Source: Candidatus Omnitrophota bacterium (lineage in GTDB: Bacteria > Omnitrophota > Gorgyraeia > B26-G9). Taken from it: DNA of 11,325 nt. The notes beneath the pieces are model-generated. The model was not told the origin of the DNA. It made no database searches and saw only the letters and a program-made list of their open reading frames with translations. Made by a program: the position numbers and the translations under genes. Each line of letters starts with the position of its first letter. The first letter of the stretch is position 1. The DNA is taken from assembly GCA_022013205.1 (NCBI GenBank), contig JAKLQT010000213.1, positions 1-11,325 on the forward strand, given 5' to 3'. Positions 1-8,321 of this stretch are shown here, in pieces.

Positions 1-1
1 A

Positions 2-1396
2 ATTATTAATGTTAAAACTAAATCGCCGAAGGATCTAAAAGGCACATATATTAAAACTGCCTATAGTGATTTAGAAGATTTATATGGGGGAATAATTCAT
101 GGCGGTGAAATTAATGCGTTAAGCTATAAAGTTTCTGCAAGTTGGGATAGAGGCGAAAATTTAGAAAATGTATGGGGAGGCAAAGAGCGAGAATTGAACA
201 GGGTGGATGTGCGTGGAGATTATGATTTGGATTTTGATAAGAAGATTTTTGTGCAGAGCGGCCAGATTGATGGTCAATATCAGGTCCGTTGTTTAAATGG
301 AGGAAGTTTTAAGGAAATTATACCCGGAGAGAGATATTATCGAATAGGATACGAACAAGGAGAGTTGCAGTTAACTGCTTACCGGAATAGGAGTAGGCCG
401 CATGAACTTAGTATTAGTGGTGGAAGCGTGAAAAGCGTTGAATCTGATTTATATAATCTAGACTTGAATCATTCTTTTGCTTGGGGGGAGAACTTGTCTT
501 TTGTTTGGGGGGGGAACATATCAAAGGAAAAGGCAGTAAACCCAGATATTATTTATGATAAACTAACCGCACGGCTCTGGTCAGCTTATTTGCAAAATCA
601 GATACGTTTAACAGAAAAGGTTATTATGAGTCTTGGCAGCAGAATTGATGATGATTCGGTTCGTGGAAATAATTTTACCCCTAGGATAGGCTTTGTTTAT
701 GAACCAATTGAAAATCATGCGTACAGAATATCCTATTCAACAGCGTATAGAAAACCTTCTTTTTTAGAACTGTTTCGATATCTAAAAAATAAGTCAGGAA
801 CCAATCTTGGGAATGAAGATCTTGATAATGAGGAGCTTAAGAGTATTGAATTAGGCTATTATGGGATTTTTTCTAAAAATTTAAAGGGCAGTGTAGCGTT
901 ATTTTTTAATGAAATTGAGCACTTGATTGAGGAATATACAGTTTCAAGCAAAGTGTTTAATTATAGAAATATCGAGCAAAAAGTGGAATCCTTGGGGGGA
1001 GAAATTGAAGCAAATTATGCAATACAAAATGGAATTAGTTGTTTTGCTAATTATGCGTATGAGTATTTGCGATATAAAGATTCCGGAGAACGGATTAAGT
1101 CATCGCCGCTAAATAAAATAAACCTCGGAATAATAACAGAGCTGACAAAAGAATTTTCCGTAAATATGTTTGTAAGTTATGTTGATAGCGTGGAATGGGC
1201 GCAAAGCGGAGTATATACCGTGGATTCAAAAACGCCGTCATATACATTGTTAAATTCTAGAATCGCTTACAAGTTTACGGAAAATGGAAAAGCTACTATG
1301 GAAATTTTTAATATTTTAAACGATAAGCATAAGGAATATCCGTATGGAGAGGAGATCGGACAACGAATAACGGTAGGAGTAAACTATAACTTCTAA
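2..1396 (+). CDS. TonB-dependent outer-membrane receptor, 3' part (partial)
   Basis: The reading frame is open to the left edge of the window, so the true start lies outside; 464 codons remain. The first residues visible (NVKTKSPKD, about 3-11) match the end of the plug domain of TonB-dependent receptors, where 'INIITKSPK'-like sequences precede the barrel. The rest alternates short beta-strands with aromatic residues and Gly/Asn/Asp turns, and the protein ends in phenylalanine (ITVGVNYNF), the usual C-terminal signal of outer-membrane barrels. Such proteins import siderophores, cobalamin or glycans using energy from TonB. If the plug is of normal size the whole protein would be about 600-650 residues, the size range of BtuB and CirA. 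The substrate cannot be read from this part. The gene converges with the phosphorylase gene downstream. TTG at 194 is in frame but is not a real start, because homology continues upstream of it. Confidence 0.88.
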   Translation: MINVKTKSPKDLKGTYIKTAYSDLEDLYGGIIHGGEINALSYKVSASWDRGENLENVWGGKERELNRVDVRGDYDLDFDKKIFVQSGQIDGQYQVRCLNGGSFKEIIPGERYYRIGYEQGELQLTAYRNRSRPHELSISGGSVKSVESDLYNLDLNHSFAWGENLSFVWGGNISKEKAVNPDIIYDKLTARLWSAYLQNQIRLTEKVIMSLGSRIDDDSVRGNNFTPRIGFVYEPIENHAYRISYSTAYRKPSFLELFRYLKNKSGTNLGNEDLDNEELKSIELGYYGIFSKNLKGSVALFFNEIEHLIEEYTVSSKVFNYRNIEQKVESLGGEIEANYAIQNGISCFANYAYEYLRYKDSGERIKSSPLNKINLGIITELTKEFSVNMFVSYVDSVEWAQSGVYTVDSKTPSYTLLNSRIAYKFTENGKATMEIFNILNDKHKEYPYGEEIGQRITVGVNYNF

Positions 1397-1568
1397 TTTT
1401 GGAGAGTTTCCTGAATGGAAAAAAGGGGCTCTAAATGATTTTAGGGGGTATTATTATTTCAAGAGTAAGGTGCTTATATTAGGAGCAGAATTTATCCATT
1501 TTTGAACATGCATTATAAAGTTTAGCCTGTAATAAACGTTTTTTTAGGGGTAAATAAAAATACCAGAC
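1397..1568. other. Convergent intergenic region, no clear element
   Basis: This gap separates the 3' ends of two converging genes, so terminators are expected. I see only a weak possible hairpin (1429-1435 with 1440-1446, 7 pairs including a G-U, 4-base loop) with no clean U-tract after it, and a 4-bp GGTA/TACC pairing near 1550. Neither is convincing as an intrinsic terminator. No coding potential of note. Confidence 0.4.
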
Positions 1569-4295
1569 TCATTTGTCCAGAGTTATTTCTATAGTAATAT
1601 GCGTGTTTTTAGGGAAGCTTAATATATCTTCGCGCAGGAATTTAAGTTTACGCGTTCCGGAGCGTTTATAAGCTATTTTGAAAGGTTTTATCTTGATTTC
1701 TGTTATCTTATAATCTAGAAAATCAATTTTTTCAGGGTTGACGAAAATAATGCTTAATCTGCGTTGCGCGAAATAGCAGGACATGGAAACTGTATCAGAA
1801 TCTTTAAACTGCCTGCTGCTTAATTTCGGTTCAATTATCATGTTTCCGAAATGCCCCTTTACTCCAAATACCTGAGTCAGCATCGTGAGTATATACCAGC
1901 TTGCCGATCCGGTAAGGTAAGAATACATACCTTTACCTTCCAGGTTAAAATATTCAGGCAGGCAGGGGTATATTTTGCTCACCCGAGTATTTGTGGCCAG
2001 GTGCATCAGGCTTTCCAAAACCGAAAATCCTTCCTGCACAAAGTTTCTCTGATATAAAGCATAAGCAAACATAACGCACATATGGCTGAATACCGATCCG
2101 TTTTCTTTTTCTCCGTATGAAAACGCGAATGCGCGCCCTAAGTCTGTTTGAGGTTTTTTGAAATCTGTATTTAACCTGAAACTGCCCAATTTCTTGTCTT
2201 TCAGATATTTGTTAGCGGCAGCAAGAATGTGTTTGGTTTGTTTTTTTGAAGATATTCCGCTCATTATCGGAAATACCTGGCCTGTGAGGGTCATTCTAAT
2301 ACGGCTGTTTATTTTTCCCTCGACTCTCTTGCCTCTGTTATCATAGTATCCATTAAAAAATCCGCTGTTTTTGTTTAGAGCGATCCATTCTTTTTTGCGC
2401 ACATGTGAAAACATCCATTGCCATTTTTGAGAAAGGTCAGCAATCAGATTCTCTAATTTTACGGAAACTTTTTTACCGGAAACTCTGGTTTTTACGGCAT
2501 TGAGATACCTGCGTAAGAGAGTTACTTTTTCATCTGAACGGTTATAGTTTATAGGCCTACTGTGCAAACGGTCAAGAAGGATGAAAAGCTCTTTTGAGAT
2601 GCGGATGGTTTTTTTCTTTCTTCTCTTTTTTAATTCCAGCAGCAGCATGGTGATCTCATAGATATTGCGGGCATAGAAACAGGTGAAGGCAACGCTTTCG
2701 CCTTTTTCGCTGGCCATGTCCAGCCCGTCGTTCCAGTCAGCATCTTCAAGTTTAATATTATTATGCTTGCCTACATTGAAGAACTGAACCATATGCTGTA
2801 CCAGTATATGCTCTAATACGGTTCCCTGATAAAGATGTCCGTCTTTGGTGTGTAGTTGTTTAAAATGCTTAAGATTCGGGTTCCAGGAAGTATCTATCTC
2901 TTTTGCCCTGGATAGCTGAGAATCATAAAAGTATGTTGATTTACCGAAGAGAATATCAAAATCACCGGTCTGGTTTATGTAAAGCTGCAGAGTGAAGAAT
3001 GGCCATACTCCGTGATCCATCCACACGCGGCTTATCTTATTGCGGTCTGAAATAAAAACCCCTGGTTTTTTAGTGATAATAGTCGCGTTTGTACCGTCAA
3101 TCCTTACTCCGGAAAAATTGGCGATGAGAATATCTCTGATCTGCTCTGGATACGCGAGGATCAGTGTAAGACAATCCTGCCAGAGATCCCGCCATCCCTT
3201 ACCGCCCCGGCCATAGTCAAAATCAGGCAAGAAAGAACAGCCGAATATTTTTCTTAAAATCGGCTGAAGCCCTACCCAGCGCAGCCAGTTGTCATTGATC
3301 AGCTCTCCTGTACAAAAGCTTATGGCATCTATTCTTTTTTTCCAGTAATCTATATTATCTCTTAAAGCATTCTTAACTTTATCTATATTGTTAAATTTCT
3401 CATATATTCTTTTTATTTCGCTGGGCTGCTGGGCGATGCCGAGCATTAGAATATAAGTTATCGACTCATCAGGGATCAGGGTTTTTTTCCTGAATCGCAA
3501 CGCTCCGATCGCTTCTTTTCCGTGATGGCGTGCCTCGACCTTTTTAACAGGCGCGTAATCCTCAAATACAGCCCTGGGGCAAATAAAAGAACCGCCTTCG
3601 CCGATAAAAGATTCAATAGATGGAAACTGGCCGATGCATAAGGCGGAGTCTTCTTCGCAGCCAAGCACATAATAAGAATAAAAATTAATTTTATGCCCGC
3701 GTTCATCAAAAGACATCTCCGGTTTTACGATAATACCGTTACTGGCCAGTTTGGTCCTGTGCAGTAAGCTTGTGACATGGCGGTGATCGCGCAGGTTATC
3801 TGCCGACCTTCCGAATATAGGAATAGCTGATGTAGGTGTAAAAGTTATTGCCCGCGCGGAGGTATTGATTATTTTAACGGTCATTAATTCCACGTGTTCT
3901 CCGCTGGCTGGAATAAAGTTGGTAATTTCCGCCGTAAGGCCGATAATTTTATTAGTTCTTTTTACGGTATGCCAGAGTATGCCGGCTTTTAAAGTGACCT
4001 CTTCATCATGATTATCAGGTAGATGAGGAGTACCGTTTATTGCCCAGTAGTTATTTTGATTTATATATATCCAGAAGTTCCTGCCGGAAATAGTTGAGTA
4101 AAGGTCTTCACTGGTGACTGGAAGCATTAGAAAATTATTCTGGCCTATCTTTATATCTCCTTTAAGCAAAGGAGTTACCGAGGACATAAATTCTGCCTCA
4201 TTTGCCAAAGGAAAGTAGAGACGGCTTATTTCTTCCGGTTTGGAGAATATAAAATCCCCGTTGCGATTTGTAAAAGTCCATAAGTCATTTTTCAT
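1569..4295 (-). CDS. GH94-like glycoside phosphorylase (cellobiose/oligoglucan phosphorylase-type)
   Basis: The 908-residue protein has the layout of GH94 phosphorylases, inverting enzymes that cleave a beta-glucosidic bond with phosphate to give a sugar 1-phosphate. An N-terminal beta-rich region (about 1-300) is followed by an (alpha/alpha)6 catalytic domain (about 330-810) and a short C-terminal beta region. Signature segments are RGGKGWRD (363-370), DADWNDGLD (518-526; the DWNDG segment carries the general acid in GH94), ENGSVFSH (731-738, phosphate-site region) and GKGMYSYLTGSASW (787-800). There is no signal peptide, so it is probably cytoplasmic. Length is within the 800-1100 range of cellobiose, chitobiose and 1,2-beta-oligoglucan phosphorylases, but the substrate cannot be assigned; a related family such as GH149 or GH161 is possible. 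Transcribed alone, from its own promoter (4375-4403). An AGGAAA ribosome site at 4305-4310 supports the ATG at 4295. Confidence 0.82.
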   Translation of the reverse strand: MKNDLWTFTNRNGDFIFSKPEEISRLYFPLANEAEFMSSVTPLLKGDIKIGQNNFLMLPVTSEDLYSTISGRNFWIYINQNNYWAINGTPHLPDNHDEEVTLKAGILWHTVKRTNKIIGLTAEITNFIPASGEHVELMTVKIINTSARAITFTPTSAIPIFGRSADNLRDHRHVTSLLHRTKLASNGIIVKPEMSFDERGHKINFYSYYVLGCEEDSALCIGQFPSIESFIGEGGSFICPRAVFEDYAPVKKVEARHHGKEAIGALRFRKKTLIPDESITYILMLGIAQQPSEIKRIYEKFNNIDKVKNALRDNIDYWKKRIDAISFCTGELINDNWLRWVGLQPILRKIFGCSFLPDFDYGRGGKGWRDLWQDCLTLILAYPEQIRDILIANFSGVRIDGTNATIITKKPGVFISDRNKISRVWMDHGVWPFFTLQLYINQTGDFDILFGKSTYFYDSQLSRAKEIDTSWNPNLKHFKQLHTKDGHLYQGTVLEHILVQHMVQFFNVGKHNNIKLEDADWNDGLDMASEKGESVAFTCFYARNIYEITMLLLELKKRRKKKTIRISKELFILLDRLHSRPINYNRSDEKVTLLRRYLNAVKTRVSGKKVSVKLENLIADLSQKWQWMFSHVRKKEWIALNKNSGFFNGYYDNRGKRVEGKINSRIRMTLTGQVFPIMSGISSKKQTKHILAAANKYLKDKKLGSFRLNTDFKKPQTDLGRAFAFSYGEKENGSVFSHMCVMFAYALYQRNFVQEGFSVLESLMHLATNTRVSKIYPCLPEYFNLEGKGMYSYLTGSASWYILTMLTQVFGVKGHFGNMIIEPKLSSRQFKDSDTVSMSCYFAQRRLSIIFVNPEKIDFLDYKITEIKIKPFKIAYKRSGTRKLKFLREDILSFPKNTHITIEITLDK

Positions 4296-4374
4296 GAATA
4301 TTGTTTTCCTGGTTAAAGAGTTAAATGTCTATCTTTTAAAAAGCTAACAGAAAGGGGAATTTTTCTAAAGCTAT

Positions 4375-4403
4375 ATTATAGAATGAAATTTACGTTTAAT
4401 CAA
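4375..4403 (-). promoter_or_regulatory. Predicted sigma70-type promoter of the phosphorylase gene
   Basis: Read on the minus strand, TTGATT (4398-4403) and a perfect TATAAT (4375-4380) are separated by exactly 17 bases. Transcription would begin near 4368, giving a leader of about 73 bases before the ATG at 4295. Predicted from sequence only. Confidence 0.6.
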
Positions 4404-4405
4404 GG

Positions 4406-4434
4406 AAAAACATGGGTGGAGTTTACCCGTTTTT
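4406..4434. promoter_or_regulatory. Palindrome between divergent promoters (possible operator)
   Basis: AAAAAC (4406-4411) and GGGT (4414-4417) pair with ACCC (4425-4428) and GTTTTT (4429-4434): ten base pairs with a two-base bulge and a seven-base loop. It begins two bases upstream of the minus-strand -35 box and ends about 21 bases upstream of the plus-strand -35 box. That is a suitable position for a regulator acting on both promoters. It could equally be an accidental AT-rich inverted repeat; no regulator gene is in the window. Confidence 0.35.
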
Positions 4435-4455
4435 CTCCAGACACATGTTAGCAGG

Positions 4456-4484
4456 TTGACATTAATATTGTTATATGTTAAAAT
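4456..4484 (+). promoter_or_regulatory. Predicted sigma70-type promoter of rfbB-rfbD
   Basis: A perfect TTGACA (4456-4461) is followed after exactly 17 bases by TAAAAT (4479-4484), five of six matches to the -10 consensus. Transcription would begin near 4491, leaving an AT-rich leader of about 108 bases before the rfbB ATG at 4599. Predicted from sequence only. Confidence 0.65.
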
Positions 4485-4598
4485 TTTCTTAAAATAATGA
4501 TATAAAAATCACTTAACTTTTATAAAATAAATAAGTTATGAAGTTTTTCCAGGAAGTAAAGGGAGTGATGCTAAAAAACAATTACAGGAGATATCCAA

Positions 4599-5561
4599 AT
4601 GAGACTATTTGTAACGGGAGGACTGGGATTTATCGGCAGTAATTTTATCAGATATATGTTAGGCGAATATCCGAAAGTGAGCATTGTCAACTTTGATAAG
4701 CAGACATATGCTTCATGCAAAGTGAGCCTTAAAGACATAACAGGCAGTAAGAGATACCATTTTATAAAGGGTGATATATGCGATAAAAAGGCTGTTAAAA
4801 ATGCGATGGCCGGATGCGGCGCGGTTATAAATTTTGCGGCTGAGAGCCATGTGGACAGGTCTATAAAAGATCCTGTTGTTTTTTTGAAAACAAATATTAT
4901 TGGGGTGGAAGTACTTTTAAATGTAGCAAAAAGTATGAAAATAAAAAAGTTTATACAGATAAGTACAGATGAGGTCTACGGCTCGCGTCTTCGGGGATCC
5001 TTCAAAGAAGGAGATATCATGGAGCCGAACAGTCCGTATTCTGCAAGCAAAGCGTCCTCGGATCTGATTGTCAGGGCATATTCAAAGACATATGATTTTA
5101 ACGCGATGATTACCCGTTCCAGTAATAACTTCGGGCCTTTTCAGTTCCCGGAAAAGGTAATTCCGCTTTTTATAACCAATCTTTTGGAGAATAAAAAGGT
5201 TCCGCTTTACGGAGATGGGGGCAATATACGTGACTGGATTTATGTAATGGATAATTGCGCGGGTATTGATCTGGTCTTAAGAAAGGGAAAAGGCGGAGAA
5301 ATATATAATATCGGAGCAGGCAATGAAATAAATAATATGCAACTGACTAGAACGATTCTTAAAATACTCGGGAAAAGCGATAAATATATAAAATATGTAA
5401 AGGACCGTCCCGGCCATGACCGCCGCTATAGTATTGACACAGGTAAAATTTCCAAATTAGGATTCAAGCCGCGGGCCTCTTTTCAAGAGGCAATACTTTC
5501 TACGGTTAACTGGTATAAGGCAAATCAATCATGGTGGATGATATTAAAAAAAGAATATTGA
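4599..5561 (+). CDS. rfbB: dTDP-glucose 4,6-dehydratase
   Basis: RfbB/RmlB converts dTDP-D-glucose to dTDP-4-keto-6-deoxy-D-glucose using bound NAD+, the second step towards dTDP-L-rhamnose for surface polysaccharide. It is an extended SDR enzyme of the cytoplasm. The Rossmann NAD motif GGLGFIG is at residues 7-13, the AAESHVDRS segment at 80-88, the catalytic Asp-Glu pair in STDEVYG (D124, E125), and the Tyr-Lys pair in YSASK (Y147, K151). NNFGPFQFPEK (176-186) and GDGGNIRDWIYV (205-216) are typical of this family rather than of GalE. At 320 residues it is a little shorter than common homologues (about 330-360) but no motif is missing. The start has a good AGGAG site (4586-4590) eight bases upstream. 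The 3' end overlaps rfbD by 31 bases, so the two are cotranscribed, probably from the promoter at 4456-4484. Confidence 0.93.
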   Translation: MRLFVTGGLGFIGSNFIRYMLGEYPKVSIVNFDKQTYASCKVSLKDITGSKRYHFIKGDICDKKAVKNAMAGCGAVINFAAESHVDRSIKDPVVFLKTNIIGVEVLLNVAKSMKIKKFIQISTDEVYGSRLRGSFKEGDIMEPNSPYSASKASSDLIVRAYSKTYDFNAMITRSSNNFGPFQFPEKVIPLFITNLLENKKVPLYGDGGNIRDWIYVMDNCAGIDLVLRKGKGGEIYNIGAGNEINNMQLTRTILKILGKSDKYIKYVKDRPGHDRRYSIDTGKISKLGFKPRASFQEAILSTVNWYKANQSWWMILKKEY

Positions 5562-6436
5562 TCACAGGTATCAACGGAATGCTGGGGCAAGACCTGGCGC
5601 CTGTGCTTAATAGTCAATACAGCATCAGCGGCATAGATCTGCAGGCCGGCGATAGCAGGTATGCTTTTTTTTGTTGTGATATTACTGATGCCGAAGGATT
5701 GAAAAAGGTTTTTGAGGAAATTAAGCCCTGGCTGATAATTCATGCAGCAGCTTTTACTGATGTTGACGGCTGTGAAAAATATCCGGAAAAAGCCGAGGCT
5801 ATAAATGTCCAGGGAACAAGGAATATTGTCGGCTTATGCCGGGAATATAATATAAAACTTATATATATCAGTACGGATTATGTTTTTGACGGAGAAAAAC
5901 TCTCCGCATACACAGAAAGTGATCCAACCTCGCCGCTCAATGTCTATGGCCGGACAAAACTTCTTGGTGAGGAGTTTGTACTGACCGGCTTGACTGATGG
6001 ACTCATCGTCAGAACAAGCTGGCTCTTTGGAAAAGGCGGTAAAAACTTTGTAAAGACGATCATAGCTAAGTCGGCTCAGGCTGATGTATTGAAAGTTGTC
6101 AATGACCAGAGAGGCTCTCCGACACACACGGTTTCATTATCTCTGGCTTTAAGAGAATTAATCAGATCTGTTTTTTTGAAGCCTGCGAAATCGGAAAACT
6201 ACGGTGTATATCATGTAAGCAACAGTGAAAACTGCACCTGGTATGAATTTGCCAAAACGATTGTCGATTTGTGCGATATTAATGTTGATCTAGTTGCGGT
6301 TGACTCAACGCAGCTTGCGCGGCCGGCAAAAAGGCCCAGGCGGTCTATTCTTGATAATAGCCGTTATGAGCAAATAACTAAAAACAAACTTTGTCCATGG
6401 CGGCAGGCTCTGCAATCGTATCTTTCTGATCGTTAA
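5531..6436 (+). CDS. rfbD: dTDP-4-dehydrorhamnose reductase
   Basis: RfbD/RmlD reduces dTDP-4-keto-L-rhamnose to dTDP-L-rhamnose with NAD(P)H, the last step of the pathway. The 301-residue SDR protein shows the nucleotide-binding GINGMLG (13-19), HAAAFTDVDGCE (71-82), STDYVFDG (114-121), the catalytic YxxxK (Y139, K143), VRTSWLFG (160-167), NDQRGSPT (191-198) and a C-terminal RPRRSILDN (268-276), all standard in this family. The ATG at 5531 lies inside the end of rfbB (31-base overlap), with only a weak AAGG (5517-5520) upstream, so translation is probably coupled to rfbB. The N terminus is about seven residues longer than the usual 'MKILITG' start; an in-frame TTG at 5558 would give a shorter form but has no better ribosome site. 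Genes for RfbA and RfbC are not in the window. Confidence 0.92.
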   Translation: MVDDIKKRILITGINGMLGQDLAPVLNSQYSISGIDLQAGDSRYAFFCCDITDAEGLKKVFEEIKPWLIIHAAAFTDVDGCEKYPEKAEAINVQGTRNIVGLCREYNIKLIYISTDYVFDGEKLSAYTESDPTSPLNVYGRTKLLGEEFVLTGLTDGLIVRTSWLFGKGGKNFVKTIIAKSAQADVLKVVNDQRGSPTHTVSLSLALRELIRSVFLKPAKSENYGVYHVSNSENCTWYEFAKTIVDLCDINVDLVAVDSTQLARPAKRPRRSILDNSRYEQITKNKLCPWRQALQSYLSDR

Positions 6437-6574
6437 GCAGTATTTAAAAAGTAAGCGCTGATCATGTATAAAGCCATGCCGGAAATATCCGCAGGGGCGG
6501 TATTGTAAAGGGAGACTGATGGTAAAATGAAAAACAGAATTTGCAAAAAGCGTTGAGTTCACTCGGGCAATGGG

Positions 6575-6589
6575 AACCGGAGGCTAATG
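6575..6589 (+). promoter_or_regulatory. Ribosome binding site of the DNA ligase gene
   Basis: GGAGG at 6579-6583 is a strong Shine-Dalgarno core but is only three bases from the ATG at 6587, closer than the usual 5-9. The start is still preferred because the protein N terminus (MKFKELAVYF, then RLDMTDILAELF) matches archaeal-type ligases from the first residue. The rest of the 150-base gap after rfbD holds no clear promoter or terminator. Confidence 0.5.
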
Positions 6590-8320
6590 AAGTTTAAGGA
6601 GTTAGCAGTTTACTTCCAGAGGTTGGAATCAATATCTAAGCGTCTTGATATGACAGACATACTGGCGGAGCTTTTTCAAAAAGCATCCCAGGATAAAAAA
6701 GTAAATATTGAGGAAATCGTATATCTTAGCCAGGGCCATCTTTTGCCTTCATTCAAAAATATAGAATTTCAGATGAGCGAAAAGCTTATCCATAAAAGTA
6801 TTGTTCTTGCTACGGGTAAACCGGATGAACTGATAGAGGATATGTTTCAGCGGATCGGTGATTACGGGGAAGTTGCTCAAAAACTGTGTAAAATATATAT
6901 TGAAAATTTAAGTATTACAGATGTGTATAAAAAATTAACTGAGTTGGTTGGGTTTTCCGGCGCGGGCGTAGTGGTAAAGAAAACCGAATTTCTGGCAGAT
7001 TTACTTAAAAGTATAAGCCCCATTGAGGTAAAATATATTATCAGGATAATACTGGGTAAACTCAGGTTGGGAGTGGGTGATCCTACTTTCTTAGATAGTT
7101 TATCGCTTGCTTATAGCGGTGATAAAAATTTGCGCAAACACCTTGAGCGGGCTTATAACCTATGTTGTGATCTTGGGCTTGTGGCAAAGATCTTATTTTC
7201 TGAGGGAATTGAGCGTATAAAGGGCTTTGAAGTTATTGTCGGCTGTCCGATCCGCATGGCTTTGGCCGCGCGAATGCCTGGGGCAAAAGAGATCATTGAA
7301 AAGATCGGCACCTGCGCGGTGGAGGCAAAATATGACGGATTCCGCTGCCAGGTGCACAAAAACGGCAAAGAAATTCAAGTATATTCCCGCAATCTGGAAA
7401 ATACAACACATATGTTTCCGGAGATCAAAGAAGGCACATTGGCTCAAGTTAAGAATAAAAATGTGATATATGAGGGTGAGGCAATAGCATATGATCCGCA
7501 AACAGGAGAGTGCCTGCCGTTTCAAACTACTGTACAGCGCAAAAGAAAACACGGTATAGCATCAATGCGTAAGCTGTTTCCACTCAAGCTTTTTGTTTTT
7601 GACTTGCTGTACGCTGATGGTGACCTTACCGATAAAAGCTATGAGCAAAGGAGAAAGATCCTGACATCGGTTATCGGCAAAGGTGATGTTTTAGAGGTTT
7701 CTCCTGTACATATTGTCAAGACAGCCAGGGAGCTGGAAAATATTTTTGAAGAATCGCTTCGGGAAGGCCGTGAAGGGATTGTGGCCAAACGCCTGGATGG
7801 TGTGTATAAGGCAGGAGGAAGAAATTTCAACTGGATAAAATTAAAGAGTTCCTATTCTGGGGAGCTTAATGATACAATTGATTGTGTGATTGTAGGCTAT
7901 TATTTCGGTAAGGGATTGCGGGCATCTTTAGGGTTAGGGTCGCTGCTTGCCTGTGTTTATGATAAAAAAAGTGAAACATTCAAAACAATCGCTAAGATCG
8001 GTTCAGGTTTAACAGAGGATGAACTGGTAAAATTTAAAAAAATGCTTGATAAGATTAAGGTAAATAGTAAGCCGCCAAAAGTAGATTCTCTTATTGAACC
8101 TGATGTATGGGTTGAGCCGAAATATGTCATCGAGGTCCAGGCAGATGAAATAACCCGCAGCCCGGTACATACCTGCGGTAAGGCGCAAGATAAAGATTCA
8201 GGTTACGCGCTTCGTTTCCCCAGGACAGTGGATAAGATCCGTGAGGATAAGGACGCGCAGGACGCGACAACAGTTAATGAAAACATAAATCTATTCAAAA
8301 TGCAAGGGAGGAAAACATAA
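6587..8320 (+). CDS. lig: ATP-dependent DNA ligase (archaeal/LigB-type)
   Basis: This enzyme seals nicks in duplex DNA through an enzyme-adenylate intermediate. At 577 residues it has the full three-domain form of archaeal and eukaryotic ligase I: an all-helical N-terminal DNA-binding domain (about 1-215), the nucleotidyltransferase domain (about 220-420), and an OB-fold domain (about 425-560). Motif I is EAKYDGFR (246-253) with the adenylated lysine K248; LFVFDLLY (335-342) is motif III, EGIVAKR (396-402) motif IV, WIKLKSSY (416-423) motif V, and RFPRTVDKIREDK (543-555) motif VI. It is not the Ku-linked LigD type, as no polymerase or phosphoesterase domain is fused. Bacteria normally replicate with NAD-dependent LigA, so this is probably a second, repair-related ligase, perhaps acquired from archaea. 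The stop is one base before the next gene, amrS. Confidence 0.94.
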   Translation: MKFKELAVYFQRLESISKRLDMTDILAELFQKASQDKKVNIEEIVYLSQGHLLPSFKNIEFQMSEKLIHKSIVLATGKPDELIEDMFQRIGDYGEVAQKLCKIYIENLSITDVYKKLTELVGFSGAGVVVKKTEFLADLLKSISPIEVKYIIRIILGKLRLGVGDPTFLDSLSLAYSGDKNLRKHLERAYNLCCDLGLVAKILFSEGIERIKGFEVIVGCPIRMALAARMPGAKEIIEKIGTCAVEAKYDGFRCQVHKNGKEIQVYSRNLENTTHMFPEIKEGTLAQVKNKNVIYEGEAIAYDPQTGECLPFQTTVQRKRKHGIASMRKLFPLKLFVFDLLYADGDLTDKSYEQRRKILTSVIGKGDVLEVSPVHIVKTARELENIFEESLREGREGIVAKRLDGVYKAGGRNFNWIKLKSSYSGELNDTIDCVIVGYYFGKGLRASLGLGSLLACVYDKKSETFKTIAKIGSGLTEDELVKFKKMLDKIKVNSKPPKVDSLIEPDVWVEPKYVIEVQADEITRSPVHTCGKAQDKDSGYALRFPRTVDKIREDKDAQDATTVNENINLFKMQGRKT

Positions 8321-8321
8321 T

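Noticed and set aside
194..1396. TTG at 194 as the start of the TonB-dependent receptor
   Set aside because: The same frame is open to the window edge and the residues before 194 still match the plug end and first barrel strands, so 194 is internal.
1429..1446. Terminator between the converging receptor and phosphorylase genes
   Set aside because: The stem is short with a G-U pair and has no adjacent U-tract, so it is not better than chance pairing.
4568..4642. 24-codon open frame starting before rfbB, as a leader peptide
   Set aside because: It mostly overlaps the rfbB start in another frame and has no attenuator-like codon run or hairpin pair; probably chance.
7193..7552. 119-codon minus-strand frame inside the DNA ligase
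   Set aside because: It spans the ligase motif I region, whose plus-strand sequence is highly conserved; no independent support.
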